Assembly: GCA_035695825.1 (NCBI GenBank)
Contig: DASRRH010000026.1
Span: forward strand, 124,001-188,000
Direction of reading: 5' to 3'
Source of the DNA: JAKEFM01 sp035695825
GTDB taxonomy: Bacteria > Planctomycetota > UBA1135 > JAKEFM01
DNA: 64,000 bases
A program made the position numbers and the translations under genes. Within the stretch, counting starts at the first letter, position 1; the number at the start of each line of letters is the position of its first letter. Positions 50,602-59,115 of the stretch are shown one piece after another. The notes beneath the pieces were generated by a model. That model made no database searches, was not told the origin of the DNA, and saw only the letters and a list, made by a program, of their open reading frames with translations.

Positions 50602-51282
50602 CTAGCGGAAGCGGCAGACGGGCCGCGTCGGGGAGGGGGCGGGGTCGATCGAGAAGGGGCGTCCGAGCGGGTCGGCCCGGTAGCGCGGATCGGCGTTGAG
50701 GAGCCCGCAGTCGACGAGCGTCGAGCGGACCGCCTCGAAGTCGGTGTTGGAGGGGAAGTCGAGCGCCTTCCGGTACTGCCGGAGGAAGGCGACGAGGGCG
50801 GTGTTGAGGACCTCGAGCCGCCGCCTCCTCTCGGTCCGGAAGACCGGGGCTCCCTCGATCGACTTGACGAGGTCGTCCCCGTCCCCGGGAGCCCCGTTGG
50901 AGCCCGCGCTCCGGAGGCGCGCCCGCGTGGGGGAGGTCGGCTCGTACTCGAAGGGACGTCCCCAGGCGTCCCGGTCCGGCTCGCTCCTCCCGTCGGGGAT
51001 GCCGGAGACGAACCGGTCGGCCAGGTAGCGTCCGCACCACCCCTCGTTCGGGGTCGGCTCGGTCTGGAGGTCGGCGAGGGAGGCGGGGAGCCGCCCGCAG
51101 TCCTCGAGGAAGGCGAGGACCGCCGCGTCGATCCGCCGCATGCGATCCGCGGTCTCCATCCGGTCCCCCTCCTCCTCGCTCTTCCGGAGGAGCGGGAGCG
51201 CCGTCCCGGCGAGGAGGGCCACGATCGCGAGGGAGACGAGGAGCTCGAGGAGGGTGAACCCCCGGCGGCGCGTCGCGCTCAT
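50602..51282 (-). CDS. Long GspG-like pseudopilin 3 (double domain)
   Basis: A 226-residue pseudopilin. The processing site is RRRGFTLLELLVSLAIVALL with Glu+5. The first unit reads FLEDCGRLPASLADLQTEP, CGRYLADRF, DAWGRPFEYEP, LRSAGSNGAPGDGDDLV; the second starts RRRLEVLNTALVAFLRQYRK and ends LLNADPRYRADPLGRPFSID. The acidic loop after SAGSNG resembles the calcium loop of major pseudopilin GspG. A 75-bp gap separates it from the next gene. Confidence 0.85.
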   Translation of the reverse strand: MSATRRRGFTLLELLVSLAIVALLAGTALPLLRKSEEEGDRMETADRMRRIDAAVLAFLEDCGRLPASLADLQTEPTPNEGWCGRYLADRFVSGIPDGRSEPDRDAWGRPFEYEPTSPTRARLRSAGSNGAPGDGDDLVKSIEGAPVFRTERRRRLEVLNTALVAFLRQYRKALDFPSNTDFEAVRSTLVDCGLLNADPRYRADPLGRPFSIDPAPSPTRPVCRFR

Positions 51283-51294
51283 CCCTTCGTCTCC

Positions 51295-52086
51295 CTATTT
51301 CCCGTTCTTTCCGCCCGCCTCCGACCCGGACTCGCAGGGAGGGGCGGGGGGAATGGGGGCGGTCGGATCGTCCGTGGAGTAGCAGAAGACCGGGGAGGTC
51401 ACCCGGATCGCGGGAGGGTCGACCGCCGTGACGCGGAACGCTTCTCCGAAGGCGTCGGTCGCGTAGCGAGGGTCGTCGTTCAAGTACTGCGCCTCGATCA
51501 GGGCCGAGCGAAGGGCGGGGAAGCTCCCCGTGATCGCCGGGGCGAAGTCGGCGGCGTATTTCCCGGACACGGCGTTCAGGACGCGGAGCCTTCGGACGGT
51601 CTCGGCCCGCAGCTCGGGAATCGCGTCGATCGTCCGGACGAAGTCGTCGGCGTCTTCCGGGCTGCCGTTCGCCCCCGCGCTGCGGAGCGTCGCTCGGAAG
51701 GGATGGACGACCGCGTAGGCGAGATCTCGACCGTACCCGTCCTGCCGGAAGGAGGCCGCGACGCTGGGCGGGGCCTGGTCGAACTCGTCGACGAGGTAGG
51801 GCCCGTCCCACCCCTCGACGCCCCCGGAGACCGCCAGCGCCGCCAGGTCCTGCGGGAGGGCGCCGGTATCCTCCACGAAGGCGCGGATCGCGGCCTCGAT
51901 CCGGTCGAACCGCCCGCGGGTCCGCTCGCCGCGCAGCAGGCCCTGCCGCGGAGCGAGGGCGAGCGCGATCGCGCCGGAGAGGAGCGCGAGGAGCGCGACG
52001 GCGACGACCAGCTCGAGGAGCGTGAATCCTCGGGGGCGGGGGTCCGGCCCGCGCCGGGGAAGGGGTCGACGAGGGGGGGGCTGCAC
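51295..52086 (-). CDS. Long GspG-like pseudopilin 2 (double domain)
   Basis: A 263-residue pseudopilin with the site PRGFTLLELVVAVALLALLS. The GTG at 52086, with GAGG upstream, is preferred over an ATG at 52122 that would overlap the previous gene. Two units are visible: TGALPQDLAALAV, WDGPYLVDEF, TLRSAGANGSPEDADDF, and then ETVRRLRVLNAVSGKYAADF, IEAQYLNDDPRYATDAFGEA. The C-terminal 30 residues are Pro/Ser/Gly-rich and include two Cys. Confidence 0.83.
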   Translation of the reverse strand: MQPPPRRPLPRRGPDPRPRGFTLLELVVAVALLALLSGAIALALAPRQGLLRGERTRGRFDRIEAAIRAFVEDTGALPQDLAALAVSGGVEGWDGPYLVDEFDQAPPSVAASFRQDGYGRDLAYAVVHPFRATLRSAGANGSPEDADDFVRTIDAIPELRAETVRRLRVLNAVSGKYAADFAPAITGSFPALRSALIEAQYLNDDPRYATDAFGEAFRVTAVDPPAIRVTSPVFCYSTDDPTAPIPPAPPCESGSEAGGKNGK

Positions 52087-52094
52087 GCGGCGCC

Positions 52095-52862
52095 TCAGAA
52101 TTGGGACGACCGGACGCGCCAAGGGGGGGCGAACCCCTCCCCGGCGAACGCGCGGCCCCAGGCGTCGCGCTCGAATCGGGGATCGTCATCGAGGAAGCCA
52201 CGCTCGACGAGGAGGAGGCGGGCCTGCGACCATTCGGAGGGGAGGGGGCCGGTGCCGAGAGGAGCCTCGGCGTCCCGGAGCGGGTCGAGGACCGGCCCGT
52301 AGAGATGCCCCTCGTTGTGGGCGCGGATCGCCTCCTCGATCCGGCGCAGGCGGGACAGGGTTTCGATCCGCAGCTCCGGGGCCACGTCGACCTCGTAGAC
52401 GAGGTCGTCCGCGTTGCCCCGGACGCCGTCGGACCCCGCGCTCCCGATGCGGGCGCGCGTCGCGTCCGCGGCCGAAGCGCCCGGGAGCGCGCCGAGCCGG
52501 ACGTACTCGAGGGGTCGATCCCAGGCGTCCGCCGGTTCGAACGCGCCCCCCCCGCCTCCGGCGCCGAGGACGACCCGTCGATCGGAGAGGTAGGGGCCGC
52601 GCCAGGAGGTCACGCCGGAGCCGTTCGAGACGAGGTGGGACAGGTCGGGGGGAAGGGCGAGGACCCCCTCGTTCGTCGCGCAGGCGTCGGTCGCGAAGCG
52701 GTGGATCGCCTCCGCGAGACGCCGGAGGGAGGCGGCGGTCGCGTCGTGAAAGGCCCGGCGCCGCATCGCGGCCGCGGAGAAGCCCGCGATCCCCGAGACG
52801 GCGGCGACGATCCCCAGGGCGACGACGAGCTCGAGGAGGGTGAAGCCGCGCCCGCGCCTCAT
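52095..52862 (-). CDS. Long GspG-like pseudopilin 1 (double domain)
   Basis: A 255-residue pseudopilin starting MRRGRGFTLLELVVALGIVA, with Glu+5, in an ATGA overlap with gspF. The first unit has LALPPDLSHLV, SWRGPYLSDRR, DAWDRPLEYVRLG and RIGSAGSDGVRGNADDLV; the second has ETLSRLRRIEEAIRAHNEGH and GFLDDDPRFERDAWGRAFAG. A glycine run (GAGGGGGAF) lies in the middle. Confidence 0.85.
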   Translation of the reverse strand: MRRGRGFTLLELVVALGIVAAVSGIAGFSAAAMRRRAFHDATAASLRRLAEAIHRFATDACATNEGVLALPPDLSHLVSNGSGVTSWRGPYLSDRRVVLGAGGGGGAFEPADAWDRPLEYVRLGALPGASAADATRARIGSAGSDGVRGNADDLVYEVDVAPELRIETLSRLRRIEEAIRAHNEGHLYGPVLDPLRDAEAPLGTGPLPSEWSQARLLLVERGFLDDDPRFERDAWGRAFAGEGFAPPWRVRSSQF

Positions 52863-54058
52863 CGCCGGACCGCCTCGAAGAGCCGGAAGACCGGCAGGAG
52901 GGCCGCGAGCACGACGAATCCGACGACGAGCCCCGCGCAGACCGTGAGGCAGGGCTCGACGAAGGCGAGGAAGCGCCGGACGACCGCGGGGACGTCCCGG
53001 TCGTAGTAGGCCACGATGCGGTCGAAGGCCTCGTCGACGCGCCCCGCCCGTTCGCCGACCGCGATCATCCGCGTGACGAGGGGCTGGAAGGCCCCCGTGG
53101 CGCGAACCGCCTCGGCGAGCGGGGCGCCCGAGAGGAGCCGGCGGGCCGCCTCCCGGACCGCGCGGCGCATGGCTCGGTTCTCGAGGACGCCCGCCGTCGT
53201 CTCGAGGGCGCTCCGGAGGTCGATCCCCGCGCGGTAGAGCGTCGAGAGGGTGGAGGCGAACTGGGCCGCGGCGACCTTGCGGAGGAGGGAGCCGATGCGC
53301 GGGAGGCGGAGGGCGAGGCGGGAGAGGAGGACCCTCCCCTCCTCGCTCCGCCCCGCCGCCCCGAGCCCGCCGGCGAGGAGGATGACGGCTCCGACGAGGA
53401 AGAGGGCGTGGCGCGTGAAGAGGTCCGTGACGAGGAGGAGCGCGCGGGTCGGGGCGGGGAGCTGGACCCCGGCGCTCCGGTAGACCTCGCTCAGGCGCGG
53501 CACGAGGAAGGTGACGAGAAAGACGACGAGGCCGACGACCGCCAGGGCGAGGACCGTCGGGTAGACGAGCATCTGGCGGACGAGGCCGCGCACCGACTCG
53601 CGCCACTCGAGGTGCTCGGCGAGGCGGCGCAGGACTTCGGGGAGGGAGCCCGCGGACTCCCCGGCGCCGACGACCTCGCGGTAGACCGGGGAGAAGGTGC
53701 GCGGAAAACGCGCCATCGCCTCGGAGAGCCTGCGCCCGCGTCCGACGTCCGCCTCGAGCTCCCGGATCACGGGTCCCAGAGGGGCGCGGGCGGACTCCTC
53801 GGCGAGGTCGTGGAGCCCGTCGTAGAGGGGGATCCCGGAGGACTCGAGGGTGGCGAGGTTGTGGGTGAAGTCGATCAGCTCGCGCCGGGGGACCCGCCCC
53901 TCCCATCCGCGGCCGCCGTGCGCGACCTCCTCGGCGCGCAACATCGTGAACCCGCGGGCGGCGAGGAGGTTGGCGAGGTCGGAGGCGGTGGTCGCCTCCG
54001 TGACCCCGTGCAGCCGGACGCCCCGGGAGTCGAGGGCCTGGTAGCGGAAGGAGGTCAC
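52859..54058 (-). CDS. gspF: GspF/PilC inner-membrane platform protein
   Basis: A 399-residue protein of standard GspF length. It has the two four-helix cytoplasmic T2SSF domains: FTHNLATLESSGIPLYDGLH with SEAMARFPRTFSPVYREVVG in the first, and FASTLSTLYRAGIDLRSALE with MIAVGERAGRVDEAFDRIVA in the second. Membrane helices are at QMLVYPTVLALAVVGLVVF, ALFLVGAVILLAGGLGA and the C-terminal CAGLVVGFVVLAALLPVF. It forms the platform for pseudopilus assembly by GspE. It starts three bases after the gspE stop. Confidence 0.93.
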   Translation of the reverse strand: MTSFRYQALDSRGVRLHGVTEATTASDLANLLAARGFTMLRAEEVAHGGRGWEGRVPRRELIDFTHNLATLESSGIPLYDGLHDLAEESARAPLGPVIRELEADVGRGRRLSEAMARFPRTFSPVYREVVGAGESAGSLPEVLRRLAEHLEWRESVRGLVRQMLVYPTVLALAVVGLVVFLVTFLVPRLSEVYRSAGVQLPAPTRALLLVTDLFTRHALFLVGAVILLAGGLGAAGRSEEGRVLLSRLALRLPRIGSLLRKVAAAQFASTLSTLYRAGIDLRSALETTAGVLENRAMRRAVREAARRLLSGAPLAEAVRATGAFQPLVTRMIAVGERAGRVDEAFDRIVAYYDRDVPAVVRRFLAFVEPCLTVCAGLVVGFVVLAALLPVFRLFEAVRR

Positions 54059-54061
54059 TGC

Positions 54062-55735
54062 CTAGTCGGCCTCCCCCGCGTCCACCGTGACCCGAAGCAC
54101 CTCGCCCATCGTCGTCGAGCCGGAGAGGACCTTCGCGCGGCCGTCGTCGAGGAGGGTGGACATGCCCCGGGCGCGCGCCTCGCGGGCGAGGTCGCGCGCC
54201 GATCCGCGGCGGGCCGCGATCTCCGCCGAGGCGGCGCTCGGAGTGAAGAGCTCGTAGATCCCGATGCGGCCCCGGAACCCGCCCCCGCGACACGCGGGGC
54301 ACCCTCTCGGGTGGAGGAGGCGCGCTCCGGGGGGAAGGCCCGCTCCGAGCCACTCGCGCTCCCCCGGGGTCGGCTCCTCCTCGACCGCGCAGGCCCGGCA
54401 GAGGAGGCGGACGAGCCGCTGGGCGAGGACGCCGAGGATCGTCGAGTTGAGGAGGAAGGGCTCGATCCCCATGTCGAGGAGCCGAGGGAGGGAGCCGACG
54501 GCGCTCGTCGTGTGGAGGGTCGAGAGGACGAGGTGGCCGGTCAGGGCGGCGCGGACGGCGATCTGCGCGGTCTCGAGGTCGCGCATCTCCCCGACGAGGA
54601 GGACGTCGGGATCCTGGCGGAGGAGGGCGCGGAGCGCGGCGGCGAACGTGAGGCCGATCTCGGGCCGCACCTGGCACTGGCGGACGAGCGGGAGCCGGTA
54701 TTCGACGGGATCCTCCGTCGTGCAGATCTTCCTCTGCATCGCGTCGAGGGTGGCGAGGAGCGCGAAGAGGGTCGTGGTCTTCCCCGAGCCGGTCGGTCCG
54801 GAGGCGAGGAAGAGCCCGTTCGGCCGGGCCGCCGCGGCGCGGCAGGCCTCCGCGATCCTCGGGGGGAGGCCGAGCCGATCGAGGCGGGGGACCGTCCCCG
54901 CCGCGTCGAGGAGGCGGAGCACGATGTTTTCCCCATGGATCGTGGGGAGGACGGAGACGCGGAGATCGACCCGGCCCGCGCGTCCCTCGAACCGGATCCG
55001 GCCGTCCTGGGGAAGGCGATGCTCGGAGATGTCGGCGCCGGCGAGGAGCTTCACGCGGGAGAGGACCGCCAGCGCGAGGTCCGCGGGGACGTTCTCCGCG
55101 GGGACGAGGAGGCCGTCGACGCGGAAGCGCACCCGGAGGAGCCTCTCCTCCGGCTCGAGGTGGATGTCGGTCGCCCCGACCTCGTGGGCGTGGGAAAGGA
55201 GCCCCTCGACGAAGTGGACGGCGGCGTCGGCGTCCTCCCCTCGCCCGTCGATCGTCGCGTCGAGCCGGTCCCCCTTCCCCGCGAGATAGGCGCGGACGGC
55301 GGCCTGGATCTCCTCCCGCGGGGCTCCGACGGTCCGGACGGGCAGGCCGAGCGCGCGCGTGATCCCGTCCACGGCGAGGACGTCCGTCGGGTCGGCCATC
55401 GCCACGAGCAGCCCGTTTCCCTCCCGGCGGATCGGGACGAAAGGGTGGCGGCGGAGGAGCGCCTCGCCGCACGCCTCGAGGAGCGCCGGGTCGGGCCGCT
55501 CCTCCCGCAGGGAGACGAACGGGCTCCCCTCCGCGTCGAAGAGGACGGCCCCGAGGACCTCCTCCGCGATGAACCCGAGGCCGACGAGGATGCGCCCGAG
55601 GGGCTCGCCCGTCCGCTTCTGCTCCTTCAGCGCGACCTCGAGTTGCGCGTGCGTGAGGAGGCTGCGTGCGATCAGGCGATCGCCGAGGCGGGGAGCCAGG
55701 GTGGTCGGCCCCGGGGGAGCGCCGGCTTCGGTCAT
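54062..55735 (-). CDS. gspE: GspE/PilB assembly ATPase
   Basis: A 557-residue secretion ATPase. The N-terminal MshEN-type domain (RLGDRLIARSLLTHAQLEVA, then GEPLGRILVGLGFI) is followed by the ATPase core: Walker A GPTGSGKTTT near 313, the Asp box ICTTEDPVEYRLP, Walker B VLLVGEMRDLETAQIAVRAA, the His box HLVLSTLHTTSA. A zinc tetracysteine (CRAC ... CPAC) near 445-475 is present, as in GspE and PilB. The ATG is in an ATGA overlap with the short pseudopilin gene. Confidence 0.95.
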   Translation of the reverse strand: MTEAGAPPGPTTLAPRLGDRLIARSLLTHAQLEVALKEQKRTGEPLGRILVGLGFIAEEVLGAVLFDAEGSPFVSLREERPDPALLEACGEALLRRHPFVPIRREGNGLLVAMADPTDVLAVDGITRALGLPVRTVGAPREEIQAAVRAYLAGKGDRLDATIDGRGEDADAAVHFVEGLLSHAHEVGATDIHLEPEERLLRVRFRVDGLLVPAENVPADLALAVLSRVKLLAGADISEHRLPQDGRIRFEGRAGRVDLRVSVLPTIHGENIVLRLLDAAGTVPRLDRLGLPPRIAEACRAAAARPNGLFLASGPTGSGKTTTLFALLATLDAMQRKICTTEDPVEYRLPLVRQCQVRPEIGLTFAAALRALLRQDPDVLLVGEMRDLETAQIAVRAALTGHLVLSTLHTTSAVGSLPRLLDMGIEPFLLNSTILGVLAQRLVRLLCRACAVEEEPTPGEREWLGAGLPPGARLLHPRGCPACRGGGFRGRIGIYELFTPSAASAEIAARRGSARDLAREARARGMSTLLDDGRAKVLSGSTTMGEVLRVTVDAGEAD

Positions 55736-56148
55736 CGGGGCCCCGGGAACGGGTAGGGGACGGCGAGATCGTCCCCTCCCGGTGCGGAGGACCCCGCCGC
55801 CGTCTCGAGGCGGCCGTCGGCCCCCGTGCACACCGCGATCCCCGATCCCTCGCCCCGGAGGAGGAGGAACGGGTTCCCCCACGGATCGGAGGCCCCAGGG
55901 ACGGGCGCGGGAGGGTCGGCCGCAGCAGCGTGAGTGGGGGGCTCCGCGGCTCCCCGGGCCGGCGGCGATCCCTCGAGCCGCTCTTCGCCCGCGCGTCGCG
56001 CGATCCGGACGAGCTCGCTCCAGGCGAGCGCTTCGCGCGAGTCCCGGCGGGCGGCCGCTCCCTCCGAGAGGAAGAGCGCGCCCCCCGCGAGCGCCGCGAG
56101 GAACAAGAGGGAGGGCTCTAGGATGGCGAGGCCGCGCTCGGTGCGCAC
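55732..56148 (-). CDS. Short pseudopilin
   Basis: A 138-residue protein. Its N-terminus MRTERGLAILEPSLLFLAAL fits a prepilin site with cleavage after Gly6, Leu+1 and Glu+5, although the PSLLFLAA segment is unusual. The C-terminal part ASDPWGNPFLLL followed by GADGRLETAAGSSAPGGDDL is the GspG-type end with the acidic calcium-like loop. It is a single-domain pilin, unlike the other four of the operon, and lies between the ABC permease and gspE. Confidence 0.7.
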   Translation of the reverse strand: MRTERGLAILEPSLLFLAALAGGALFLSEGAAARRDSREALAWSELVRIARRAGEERLEGSPPARGAAEPPTHAAAADPPAPVPGASDPWGNPFLLLRGEGSGIAVCTGADGRLETAAGSSAPGGDDLAVPYPFPGPR

Positions 56149-56214
56149 GGGGAAGACTTCCGGGGCGCCGGGGGGAGGCGCGCCTGGCGTATCGGGCGCC
56201 CCGGCAGGGACCCT

Positions 56215-57045
56215 TTAGAAGTCGCGGCGCCCGAAGACGCGGTCGGAGGCGAGGAACAGCGCCGCCGTGACTCCCACGAGGGCGAGGTCGGTCCCGATCG
56301 GGAGAGCGCCGCTCCGGAGGATGCGGAGGTAGGTCGGGACGTCGGAGAGCCGGTACATCGAGTAGTGGGTCACCTGGTTGACCAGGTAGAGCGCGAAGGA
56401 GAGCGTCGAGACGCCGAGGACGAGGAAGGCGACGCGGGTCGCGTCGGAGGCGATCGTCGACCCGAGAAACGTCGCGGCGTAGATCGCGAGGAGGAAGAGG
56501 GACGCGTGCGCGCCGGCGAGGAGGATCGGGCCGGCCGGGACGGTCTCCCCGATCCCCGGGATCGCCCGCGCGAGGGGGACCGCGCTCGCGCTCGAGACGA
56601 GGACCGGGAGGACGAGGGCGAAGGCGCCGACGAGGAACTTCGAGGCGAGGATCCGGCGCCGGCTGAAGGGGCGGGAGACCAGGATCTCGATCGTGCGGTT
56701 CTCGACCTCGCGGGAGACGGCCCCCATCGCGAAGAGGGTGGCGGCCGCCGTGCCGAGGCTGTTCACGGCCTTGAAGAACTGCTGGGCGACGAGGTAGGCG
56801 AGGAAGCCCGCCTCCTCGATCGTCTGGAGGAGCTCCTTCACGGCCTGGAGGGGGGCGATCTTGGCCCACACGGGCATGTGGTCGCGGAAGTCGGGGTAGA
56901 AGAGGAGGGAGAGGACGAGGTTCCCCTCGAGGAGGAGGAAGAAGAGGACGGCCCCCGCCGCCGACTCGCGGATCAGGCGACGGAGGAGCAGGAGCGGGCT
57001 CCGTAGAGTGCGGTGTAGAGGTCGGCGAGGGAGGGACGGTTCCAC
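56215..57045 (-). CDS. ABC-2 type permease
   Basis: A membrane subunit of about 276 residues with six helices: AAGAVLFFLLLEGNLVLSLL, a region with TLFAMGAVSREVENRTIEIL and SRPFSRRRILASKFLVGAFA, which is the hallmark cytoplasmic turn of ABC-2 (NosY-like) permeases, then further helices. No ATG is available; the first credible start is a GTG at 57045, overlapping the ATPase by 73 bp, so the start is uncertain. Pairs with the ATPase just upstream. Confidence 0.85.
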   Translation of the reverse strand: MEPSLPRRPLHRTLRSPLLLLRRLIRESAAGAVLFFLLLEGNLVLSLLFYPDFRDHMPVWAKIAPLQAVKELLQTIEEAGFLAYLVAQQFFKAVNSLGTAAATLFAMGAVSREVENRTIEILVSRPFSRRRILASKFLVGAFALVLPVLVSSASAVPLARAIPGIGETVPAGPILLAGAHASLFLLAIYAATFLGSTIASDATRVAFLVLGVSTLSFALYLVNQVTHYSMYRLSDVPTYLRILRSGALPIGTDLALVGVTAALFLASDRVFGRRDF

Positions 57046-57875
57046 TCGAGGGAGGCCACCGGGAGGTCGAGGAGGGAGCGGAGCGCGGCCGCCGGATCCC
57101 CGTCGACCCGGAGGAGGAACGTCTCCCCTTCCCTCCCCGCGACGGCGAGGCCGGCCCGCGCGAGCGCCTCCGGGGGGAGGGGGTCCCGGAAGGTCGCCCG
57201 GAGGAAGCGGGCCGTCTTCTTTCGGATCCCCTCGATCGTGTCGCAGTCGAGGACCGCTCCCGCGTGGAGGAAGGCCACGCGGTCGCAGACCCGCTCGACC
57301 TCGGCGAGGTCGTGGGACGAGAGGAGGATCGTCCGGCCGCGCGAGCGCTGTTCGCGCAGGACCTCGAGGAGCACCTGCCGCATCGAGGGGTCGAGCCCCT
57401 CGGTCGGTTCGTCGAGGACGTAGAGGGGGACGTCGGGGAGGAGGGCGGCGGCGAGGGCGAGCTTGCGCTTCATCCCGTGCGAGTAGGCCCGGACTCGATC
57501 CCCGAGCGGGAGGGCGAACGCCTCGAGGAGGCGCCGTTCGAGCGCGCGGTCGATCGCGGCGTAGCCGTCGAGGGCGAAGGCGAGGAACTCCGCTCCCCGC
57601 ATTCGCTCGTAGAGGTTCGCGTCCCCCGGCAGGTATCCCGTCCGGCGGCGCACGTCGAGGGCCTGCGCGGGGAGGCGGTGCCCGAGCGCGCGGGCCTCGC
57701 CTCCGGTGGGGCGGACCACCCCGACCAGGATCCGAAGGAGCGTCGTCTTCCCCGCGCCGTTCGGGCCGACGAGCCCGAACACCTCGCCGGAGGGGACCGC
57801 CAGGTCGATCCCGGCGAGCGCGACCCGGCCCCGGTACCGCTTCTCGAGGCGGAGGACCTCCACGGCGGGAGGCAT
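56973..57875 (-). CDS. ABC transporter ATP-binding protein
   Basis: A 300-residue ABC ATPase: Walker A GLVGPNGAGKTTLLRI, GYLPGDANLYERMRGAEFLA, signature variant YSHGMKRKLALAAALLPDVP, Walker B LYVLDEPTEGLDP, and SSHDLAEVERVCDR. The signature lacks the usual LSGGQ wording but the SHGMKRK form is known in NosF/CcmA-like proteins. It opens the long secretion operon. Whether this exporter serves the secretion system or only shares the transcript is unclear. Confidence 0.93.
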   Translation of the reverse strand: MPPAVEVLRLEKRYRGRVALAGIDLAVPSGEVFGLVGPNGAGKTTLLRILVGVVRPTGGEARALGHRLPAQALDVRRRTGYLPGDANLYERMRGAEFLAFALDGYAAIDRALERRLLEAFALPLGDRVRAYSHGMKRKLALAAALLPDVPLYVLDEPTEGLDPSMRQVLLEVLREQRSRGRTILLSSHDLAEVERVCDRVAFLHAGAVLDCDTIEGIRKKTARFLRATFRDPLPPEALARAGLAVAGREGETFLLRVDGDPAAALRSLLDLPVASLEWNRPSLADLYTALYGARSCSSVA

Positions 57876-57895
57876 GCCGGGCGGCTATCATTTCG

Positions 57896-58325
57896 ATCGG
57901 CCGTCCCCGTTCAACCTCAATAATGCGTGAAGCTGACCAGGTGTGTAGCCGCCTGACGCCACTTCCCGAGGGAGAAGACCTTTCTCCGAGGGGTTCCATG
58001 GGCGTCGCACAAACGCGCCGAAAAGGGTGTTTTGTGAGGGATGCCGAAGGGAGCCCGAAAGATCCAGTTCTCGTTCGACGAGAGCCACCGGATGCTCTTC
58101 TGCGGGATGTGGCTCAGCCAGCGTTTTTGCAAGAGACCCAGATTGAGGAAGCGGCTCCAGGACTACGTTCAGCTGCGCCAGATGCACCTGGAGGAGTCGC
58201 GAAACGTCGATCGCCTGCGACTCTCTCGAGACTTCCGAATCTGCAAGTGCAGCACTCGCTGCTCCCCTCGGAAGCGGACCCCAAAGTGGCTCCTTTCGCG
58301 CATCTTTGAGGTTCAACGACGCACT
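57896..58325. other. Stretch of foreign character before the kinase-like gene
   Basis: This stretch is less GC-rich than its surroundings and no frame in it can be assigned. All three plus-strand frames are partly open. The frame feeding the kinase-like gene is Arg/Cys-rich (LSQRFCKRPRLRKRLQDYVQ, later ICKCSTRCSPRKR). It may be the remains of an insertion sequence or of an unrelated gene. Confidence 0.25.
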
Positions 58326-59036
58326 TTGACGCGCGGGAGCGAACCGATCGGGTCCGTGCTCCTCAAACGCGACGCCCTCGGCCGCGTCGAGGCGTCGGGG
58401 AGGGAGGGGAGGAGGGTCGTCCGGCGGGTTCCGTGCGGCGGGCGGATCCCCGGTTCGGGAATCCTCGGCCGCATCCTCGCCCGCCGCGAGCGACGGGCCC
58501 TCGAGCGGCTCGAAGGTCTGGACGGGATCCCCCGCCCGATCGGGACCTCGGAGGGGAACTTCGTCCGGGAGTTCCTCGAAGGGGAGAGGCTCGACCGGGC
58601 CGGCCGGCCGCCGGACGAGTACTTCGGCCGGCTCGCGGGTCTCGTGGGGGAGATGCACGCGCGCGGGGTCGCGCACAACGACCTCGCGAAGGAGGCGAAC
58701 ATCCTCGTCCTCCGGAACGGGGAGCCCGCCCTAATCGACTTCCAGCTCGCCTTCGTCCGGCCCGCGCCTCGGGGGAGGATCGCGTCCGCGCTCTTCTCGA
58801 CCATGGCGCGGGAGGACCGGCGACACGTGCTCAAGCAGAAGGCGCTCCGCCGCCCCGACCTCCTCACCCCGGAGGACCGGTGGAGCCTCGATGCGCCCTC
58901 CGTGCCGGCGCGGTGGTGGGCCGCCTGCGTGAAGCCGGTCTACCGCCTCGTCACGCGGGGGCTCCTCCGGACCGCCGACCGCGAGGGGCGGGGGCGCCGC
59001 GAGACGAGACGCCCCGATCCCCCGCGTGCTGGCTAG
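58041..59036 (+). CDS. Protein-kinase-fold (LPS-kinase/RIO-like) protein
   Basis: Residues from about 100 onward are a small kinase-fold domain: a nucleotide loop (VRRVPCGGRIPGSGILGRIL), the alpha-C-like RRERRALERLEGLDGIPRPI, catalytic loop HARGVAHNDLAKEANILVLR and the metal Asp in PALIDFQLAF. This is the pattern of RIO1-like or WaaP-type lipopolysaccharide kinases. The open frame is 331 residues with an ATG at 58041. The first 95 residues look foreign, so a start at a TTG (58326) or GTG (58356) is possible. A heptose or lipid A substrate would fit lpxB elsewhere in the window (inference). Confidence 0.75.
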   Translation: MPKGARKIQFSFDESHRMLFCGMWLSQRFCKRPRLRKRLQDYVQLRQMHLEESRNVDRLRLSRDFRICKCSTRCSPRKRTPKWLLSRIFEVQRRTLTRGSEPIGSVLLKRDALGRVEASGREGRRVVRRVPCGGRIPGSGILGRILARRERRALERLEGLDGIPRPIGTSEGNFVREFLEGERLDRAGRPPDEYFGRLAGLVGEMHARGVAHNDLAKEANILVLRNGEPALIDFQLAFVRPAPRGRIASALFSTMAREDRRHVLKQKALRRPDLLTPEDRWSLDAPSVPARWWAACVKPVYRLVTRGLLRTADREGRGRRETRRPDPPRAG

Positions 59037-59115
59037 GGATTCCCTGCGCTCGCGCCTCGCCGGGGGGTGGGCGGACGCTTCCGCCGGAGCCCATCCGAAT
59101 ACCGTCGCCGGCTTG

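Noticed and set aside
47149..52302. A plus-strand open frame of about 1700 codons and a minus-strand one of about 1570 codons
   Set aside because: Both are shadows of the real secretion genes, produced by high GC content and few stops. They are Arg/Gly/Pro-rich without domains, while the true genes have pilin and PilM/PilN motifs.
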